This document shows, piece after piece, positions 1-3,868 of a stretch of 6,827 nucleotides of DNA. The DNA is from Flavobacteriales bacterium (GTDB lineage: Bacteria; Bacteroidota; Bacteroidia; Flavobacteriales_E; Vicingaceae), in the NCBI GenBank assembly GCA_029262915.1, contig JAJCYN010000450.1, positions 1 to 6,827 on the forward strand, written 5' to 3'. The notes under the pieces are model-generated. The model ran no database searches. It saw only the letters and a program-made list of their open reading frames with translations, and was not told the DNA's origin. The translations under genes were made by a program, and so were the position numbers. Every line of letters starts with the position of its first letter. Position 1 is the stretch's first letter.

Positions 1-1152
1 TGATAAAGCTCTTAATACCATAAAAATAAATACTCCTAAAAACATAAAAAACATTCCTATTTCTACTAATCCAAGATGCCCATGTTCATTCATAGTTCCT
101 GGTAAAACCATCACCAATACATCAATGAAATGTGCAAAGAAAACAATGAGTGCAATTGGTATAACAAATATTGCATTTCTCTTTGCATCTCTTGACATTA
201 GCACAAAAAATGGTAAAAGGAAATTCACAAAAAATGTTCCTACATAAAGCAATTTGTAATCTTCAAACCTTGTAATGTAATAAATAGTTTCTTCAGGAAT
301 ATTAGCGTACCAGATTAACATAAACTGTGCGAACCACAAATACGACCACAACATACTAATAGCAAACATCCATTTAACTAAATCATGTATATGGCTATCG
401 TTTACTTCATTTAACGAATTGTTACGTTTAAGATACATAACCAACACAACCGCTATAATCATACACGATATCCACATTCCAGAGAACGTATACCATCCAA
501 ACAAAGTACTAAACCAATGCACATCTATAGACATTATCCAATCCCAAGCAGAAGCTACTGAAGAGTAAGCAAAAAATACAATAAACAATACTGACATCTT
601 TATTGCTTTTTTATAGTTTGGTGAAACACCATCACTAATTTGAGATAAGTCCAGACCATCTTCTTTTAAAGAGTTTTTTCTAAACCAATTCGCAAAAAAC
701 ATCCAAACGCCAAGAAACACTATTGTTCTTATCCAATAAAATGGCATATTTAAATACCCCGATTTACCAGCAATAATTTCATCATAATGGTGGCTAGTTG
801 GATCTGTAATTCCTTCTGCCATCCAATGATACAAGTGTGTGTAACCCAATGAACTTGCAATTAAAACTACCAAAAGGACTACTGCTCCAATCGGCATAAA
901 GCTCATAATGGCCTGAAAAACTCGTTGAGTAGTAACTCCCCATGCCATTTCTGCAGCATACTGAATAGAAAGAAAGAAAACCGCAGCCAACGAGATGGTA
1001 AAAAAGAAATATCCATTTACTAATAAATTAGCCCATATACGCTTATCAACATGGTGATGATCCGTAAAGACTCCCGCTAACAACGCTACTATTCCAACTA
1101 CAATTAGTACAACTGTGGTTATTTTTGCTTTATTTGATACTGTATATTCCAT
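1..1152 (-). CDS. actF: ActF, NrfD-like integral membrane subunit of alternative complex III (3' end cut by window)
   Basis: Starts with ATG at 1152 (MEYTVSNKAK) and stays open for 384 codons to the window edge without a stop, so the C-terminus is missing. Translation shows about ten hydrophobic segments, near residues 9-29, 39-63, 82-104, 137-157, 186-202, 216-241, 261-283, 305-319, 326-344 and 363-384. This is the fold of NrfD/PsrC-type subunits. The loop at 107-134, with HWMAEGITDP followed by DEIIAGKSGYLN, resembles the loop I recall in Bacteroidota ActF proteins. The last helix reaches the edge, so probably only a short hydrophilic tail is lost. Known for the family: ActF pairs with ActC in the membrane, carries no cofactor, and is a candidate for proton translocation rather than the main quinol site. 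It follows actE by 27 bases with an A-rich leader and no clear Shine-Dalgarno. The identification leans on context as well as sequence, because ActC and ActF are paralogues. Confidence 0.93.
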   Translation of the reverse strand, partial: MEYTVSNKAKITTVVLIVVGIVALLAGVFTDHHHVDKRIWANLLVNGYFFFTISLAAVFFLSIQYAAEMAWGVTTQRVFQAIMSFMPIGAVVLLVVLIASSLGYTHLYHWMAEGITDPTSHHYDEIIAGKSGYLNMPFYWIRTIVFLGVWMFFANWFRKNSLKEDGLDLSQISDGVSPNYKKAIKMSVLFIVFFAYSSVASAWDWIMSIDVHWFSTLFGWYTFSGMWISCMIIAVVLVMYLKRNNSLNEVNDSHIHDLVKWMFAISMLWSYLWFAQFMLIWYANIPEETIYYITRFEDYKLLYVGTFFVNFLLPFFVLMSRDAKRNAIFVIPIALIVFFAHFIDVLVMVLPGTMNEHGHLGLVEIGMFFMFLGVFIFMVLRALS

Positions 1153-1179
1153 TTTATTAGAATGTTTTTTCTTTATATT

Positions 1180-1860
1180 TTAATGTTCGTTTTCCTCAAC
1201 TACTTCTTCCACAACTTCAGCGGCAACTACTTCTTCAGTTATTTCTTCTAAATCCTCAATTTCTTCCGGCTCTTCATACATAAATCCTATTCTTATATAA
1301 TGAATAAGTTTCCATCTCTCTTCTTGAGTAAGTTGAGATGCGTGGGGCCCCATTAATCCTTTTCCATAAGTAATTGTATGAAACATTTTTCCCGCAGAAA
1401 TATCCAATCCTTCAGCAAACTTTACTGGCAACGGTGGAAACTTTTCTCGTTGAACTAATGAACCATCTCCTTGTCCTGTCTCTCCATGACAATGCACACA
1501 GAACATTCCATACAATTCTTCTCCCTCATCAAGCACTTCATCAGTAAATGGTAATGGATTTTTCAAATTTTGACCAGCCAATTCATAACCATCAAAATTA
1601 TTATCGTAAGGGTAGGGCTGAAAACCTCTTGGAATAGTTCCTTCCACCGGTTGTCTTGCAGTCATACTATTTCTAATGGAATCATTTCCTTGTTTCCCTC
1701 TAAGTTCACCATAATCCACATAAGTTTCCATGGATGGAGAACGATACATATCTGGCATATATTCTGGAGCCATACCACCTTCTTCTTTACAAGAAGTAAA
1801 AGAAGCAATTGTAAGAACTATGGCTAACTTCGATATCTTATTTAAATACTTTCTTTTCAT
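1180..1860 (-). CDS. actE: ActE, monohaem cytochrome c lipoprotein subunit of alternative complex III
   Basis: A 226-residue periplasm-facing cytochrome c. I chose ATG at 1860 (MKRKYLNKIS) over the in-frame ATG at 1884. From 1860 the protein begins with a basic n-region (KRK), a hydrophobic core, and a lipobox-like end (FTSC) with the cysteine at residue 24. The earlier start would put eight polar residues ahead of the signal and overlap actD by 14 bases. One CxxCH haem site (CVHCH) lies at residues 121-125, and the likely distal ligand is Met170 in GLMGPHASQL, so His/Met ligation is expected. The C-terminal 31 residues are glutamate-rich. There is a single haem motif, so this is ActE rather than the pentahaem ActA. 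In the family ActE is lipid-anchored and hands electrons from ActA to an oxidase or soluble carrier. It starts 10 bases after the actD stop, consistent with coupled translation. Stop is TAA. Confidence 0.95.
   Translation of the reverse strand: MKRKYLNKISKLAIVLTIASFTSCKEEGGMAPEYMPDMYRSPSMETYVDYGELRGKQGNDSIRNSMTARQPVEGTIPRGFQPYPYDNNFDGYELAGQNLKNPLPFTDEVLDEGEELYGMFCVHCHGETGQGDGSLVQREKFPPLPVKFAEGLDISAGKMFHTITYGKGLMGPHASQLTQEERWKLIHYIRIGFMYEEPEEIEDLEEITEEVVAAEVVEEVVEENEH
1183..1275 (-). other. Acidic low-complexity C-terminal tail of ActE
   Basis: The last 31 residues contain 15 Glu and one Asp and no Lys or Arg, arranged as short EE, EEVV and EVVEE units. This lies beyond the last helix of the cytochrome fold (ERWKLIHYIRIGF) and is expected to be disordered or a single acidic helix on the periplasmic side. 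The repeated small units suggest growth by local duplication. No function can be read from the sequence; docking to a basic partner such as a cytochrome c domain is only a guess. Confidence 0.85.
1486..1500 (-). other. Haem c attachment motif CVHCH in ActE
   Basis: The codons read TGT-GTG-CAT-TGT-CAT on the minus strand. The two cysteines bind haem c covalently through thioethers and the histidine is the proximal iron ligand. It is followed by GETGQGDG, the usual class I cytochrome c context. The probable distal methionine codon is 1351-1353. It is the only CxxCH in the gene. Confidence 0.97.
1792..1860 (-). other. Predicted type II (lipoprotein) signal peptide of ActE
   Basis: The first 23 residues after the ATG at 1860 have a positive n-region (KRK plus two more Lys), a hydrophobic stretch (LAIVLTIASF) and end in TS before Cys24, whose codon is 1789-1791. 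This matches a Bacteroidota lipobox, which is looser than the LAGC consensus. The inference is export by Sec, lipidation at Cys24 and anchoring of the haem domain on the periplasmic face of the inner membrane. Asp is not at +2 (Lys is), but the Lys-Glu-Glu run after the cysteine could matter for sorting in Bacteroidota. Complex membership argues for the inner membrane. Confidence 0.82.
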
Positions 1861-1870
1861 CTGTATTAAA

Positions 1871-2395
1871 TTATTTTTCGTCAATTTCTAAAACACACGT
1901 TTCATTAATTAAAGCTTTAATCTCATCTTCACTCAGTTCAGAATCGGCAGCATGAATTTCCATTACAAATCTATCATCTGTAGTTCTTGGATATGGATTT
2001 TTTCCTTTAAAACCAGGTAACGTCCAATTTCTTAACATAAAAGTTATTGCCATACCGTGTGCAGCACATAAAACGCCAAATTCAAAAATTACAGGAACAA
2101 ATGAAGGTATGTTTGTCAATATTGAAAAATTGGGTTTCCCTCCTATGTTTAGTGGCCAATCTTGAATCATAAAATACCACATTCCAGTAATAGCTAAAGA
2201 AACTCCTATCATTCCATAAATGAAAGCCGTGATAGCCAATCGTGTAGTTTTTAAACCAATAACTGGATCTAAACCATGTATTGGAAACGGAGAAAAAACA
2301 TCTCTTATATGAATTCCTTTTGCAACTAAATGCTTAGCGCTTTCTAAAAGCACATAATCATCATCATAAATTGCATACATTGCTTTATCTGACAT
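1871..2395 (-). CDS. actD: ActD, DUF3341 membrane subunit of alternative complex III
   Basis: Full length at 174 residues, ATG at 2395, TAA at 1871-1873. An N-terminal soluble region carries the motif DVFSPFPIHGLD (residues 32-43), which I recognise as characteristic of ActD/DUF3341 proteins. Two membrane helices follow, near 52-74 and 97-121. A short C-terminal domain begins PRTTDDRFVMEI (136-147) and ends with an acidic segment. There is no haem motif or cysteine cluster, so it is a structural rather than redox subunit. In solved ACIII structures ActD sits beside the ActC/ActF membrane bundle with its soluble part in the cytoplasm. It starts 9 bases after the actC stop and ends 10 bases before the chosen actE start. 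The tight packing with both neighbours supports a single transcript. The leader has no Shine-Dalgarno. Confidence 0.95.
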   Translation of the reverse strand: MSDKAMYAIYDDDYVLLESAKHLVAKGIHIRDVFSPFPIHGLDPVIGLKTTRLAITAFIYGMIGVSLAITGMWYFMIQDWPLNIGGKPNFSILTNIPSFVPVIFEFGVLCAAHGMAITFMLRNWTLPGFKGKNPYPRTTDDRFVMEIHAADSELSEDEIKALINETCVLEIDEK

Positions 2396-2404
2396 AATTC
2401 TATC

Positions 2405-3832
2405 TTATTTTATATCTTTTTTAAATACTGGGTGAAGCTTTTTAAATTCTTCATCACTCATATTCTTATATCTTTCTCCTGACGATTTTAAAATCGTTTT
2501 AACTTCATTTAATGCTAATACTGGAAAGTACTTTAAGAACAATAAATAAAATACTGAGAAGATACCTAATGTTCCAATATACACTCCTAAGTCTACCCAT
2601 GTTGGGAAGAACATTCTCCAAGTAGAAGGTAAGTAATCTCGGGCTAAACACGTTACGATAATATCAAATCGTTCAAACCACATTCCTATATTAATAATAA
2701 GGGCAATTATAAATGTTAACGCTAAATTTGTTCTCACTTTTTTAAACCACAAAAATGCTGGTGTTATAAAATTGCAAAATATAAGTGACCAAAATGCCCA
2801 AGCATATTTACCTGTTGCAGCTCCGGCTGACATATAAACATAACTTTCATATTGTACACCAGTGTACCATCCAATAAAAAACTCTGTAGAATACGCAACC
2901 CCAACAATACCACCAGTTACAATAATAACAATATTCATATACTCGATGTGCTTAACTGTTATAATGTATTCTAAACGCATCGCTTTTCTAGCAATCAGCA
3001 TTAAAGTCTGAACCATTGCAAATCCAGAGAATACTGCTCCAGCGACAAAATAGGGAGGAAATATTGTACTGTGCCAACCGGGTACTATTGATGTAGCAAA
3101 ATCCATTGATACAATAGAATGTACTGAGAATACTAAAGGTGTAGCTAATCCAGCCAAGACTAAAGAAACTTCTTCAAAACGTTGCCAAGCTTTTGCATTT
3201 CCTGTCCAACCAAAACTTAATAAACTATACATTAATTTTTGTACTGGTCGGCTAGCTCTATCTCTAATGGTAGCAAAATCTGGAATTAAACCAATATACC
3301 AGAACACCAATGAAACCGATAAATATGTACTAATCGCAAATACATCCCATAACAACGGAGAGTTAAAGTTTACCCATAAAGAACCAAATTGATTTGGTAA
3401 TGGAAATACCCAATAAGCCATCCAAATTCTACCCATGTGTATCATCGGGAAAGTTCCTGCCATAAAAACAGCAAATATTGTCATTGCCTCTGCCGGCCTG
3501 TTAATTGCCATTCTCCATTTTTGACGGAATAGTAATAATACTGCAGAAATTAATGTCCCGGCATGTCCAATTCCAACCCACCATACAAAATTGGTAATAT
3601 CCCAGGCCCAACCCATTGTGTTGTTCAATCCCCAAGTTCCAATTCCTGTTCCTAATAAATATAAAATACAACCTACGCCCCATAAAGCAGTAATCGTTGC
3701 TATGGTCATTAAAACTTTCCACAATTTGGTAGGCTCATGCTCAATAGTAAATAAAACATCTTCTGTTATCTTGCTATAAGTAACATCGTCTCCTAAAATT
3801 AATGGTTCTCTTATTGCCGCTTCTTTATGCAT
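2405..3832 (-). CDS. actC: ActC, NrfD/PsrC-type quinol-binding membrane subunit of alternative complex III
   Basis: Full length at 475 residues, ATG at 3832 (MHKEAAIREP), TAA at 2405-2407. A cytoplasmic N-terminal arm of about 37 residues (EPLILGDDVTYS) is followed by about ten membrane helices, near residues 38-60, 80-102, 116-134, 162-182, 222-244, 258-280, 298-318, 342-362, 368-386 and 412-434. The segment GIGHAGTLISA (88-98) is the hallmark of NrfD/PsrC-type subunits. Polar residues inside or at the edge of helices include His90, His132, Asp163, His238, Asp244 and Glu317; several of these are reasonable quinol or proton-path candidates, but I did not align them to a structure. In the family ActC binds menaquinol near the ActB iron-sulfur domain and passes electrons to it. 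The gene lies 36 bases after actB and 9 before actD. NrfD-type annotation alone could suggest polysulfide or nitrite reductase, but the ActB, ActD and ActE neighbours exclude that. Confidence 0.96.
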   Translation of the reverse strand: MHKEAAIREPLILGDDVTYSKITEDVLFTIEHEPTKLWKVLMTIATITALWGVGCILYLLGTGIGTWGLNNTMGWAWDITNFVWWVGIGHAGTLISAVLLLFRQKWRMAINRPAEAMTIFAVFMAGTFPMIHMGRIWMAYWVFPLPNQFGSLWVNFNSPLLWDVFAISTYLSVSLVFWYIGLIPDFATIRDRASRPVQKLMYSLLSFGWTGNAKAWQRFEEVSLVLAGLATPLVFSVHSIVSMDFATSIVPGWHSTIFPPYFVAGAVFSGFAMVQTLMLIARKAMRLEYIITVKHIEYMNIVIIVTGGIVGVAYSTEFFIGWYTGVQYESYVYMSAGAATGKYAWAFWSLIFCNFITPAFLWFKKVRTNLALTFIIALIINIGMWFERFDIIVTCLARDYLPSTWRMFFPTWVDLGVYIGTLGIFSVFYLLFLKYFPVLALNEVKTILKSSGERYKNMSDEEFKKLHPVFKKDIK

Positions 3833-3868
3833 TATAATATTATTTAATGTTAAAAGTTAAAATCAATA
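3833..3868 (-). other. actB-actC gap, A/T-only leader without Shine-Dalgarno
   Basis: This 36-base gap is the largest in the window and is almost entirely A and T on the coding strand. There is no AGGAGG-like sequence ahead of the actC ATG, no stem-loop followed by a T run, and no match to the Bacteroidota TAnnTTTG -7 element. It is best read as an AT-rich translation initiation region typical of Bacteroidota, not as a promoter or terminator. Confidence 0.6.

Noticed and set aside
1570..1827. Plus-strand open frame of 85 codons opposite actE
   Set aside because: It lies wholly antisense to a confidently identified cytochrome gene, and its translation is low-complexity Ile/Ser/Phe/His-rich with no domain or leader.
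3501..3722. Minus-strand open frame of 73 codons inside actC in another frame
   Set aside because: It is a frame shadow of a strongly coding membrane protein; its Trp/Asn/Gly-rich product is what a shifted reading of actC would give.
3833..3868. Possible terminator or promoter between actB and actC, prompted by short TTAA inverted repeats
   Set aside because: The repeats are 4-5 bases of pure A/T with no GC stem and no T run, and no TAnnTTTG element is present; such pairs are expected by chance in AT-rich DNA.
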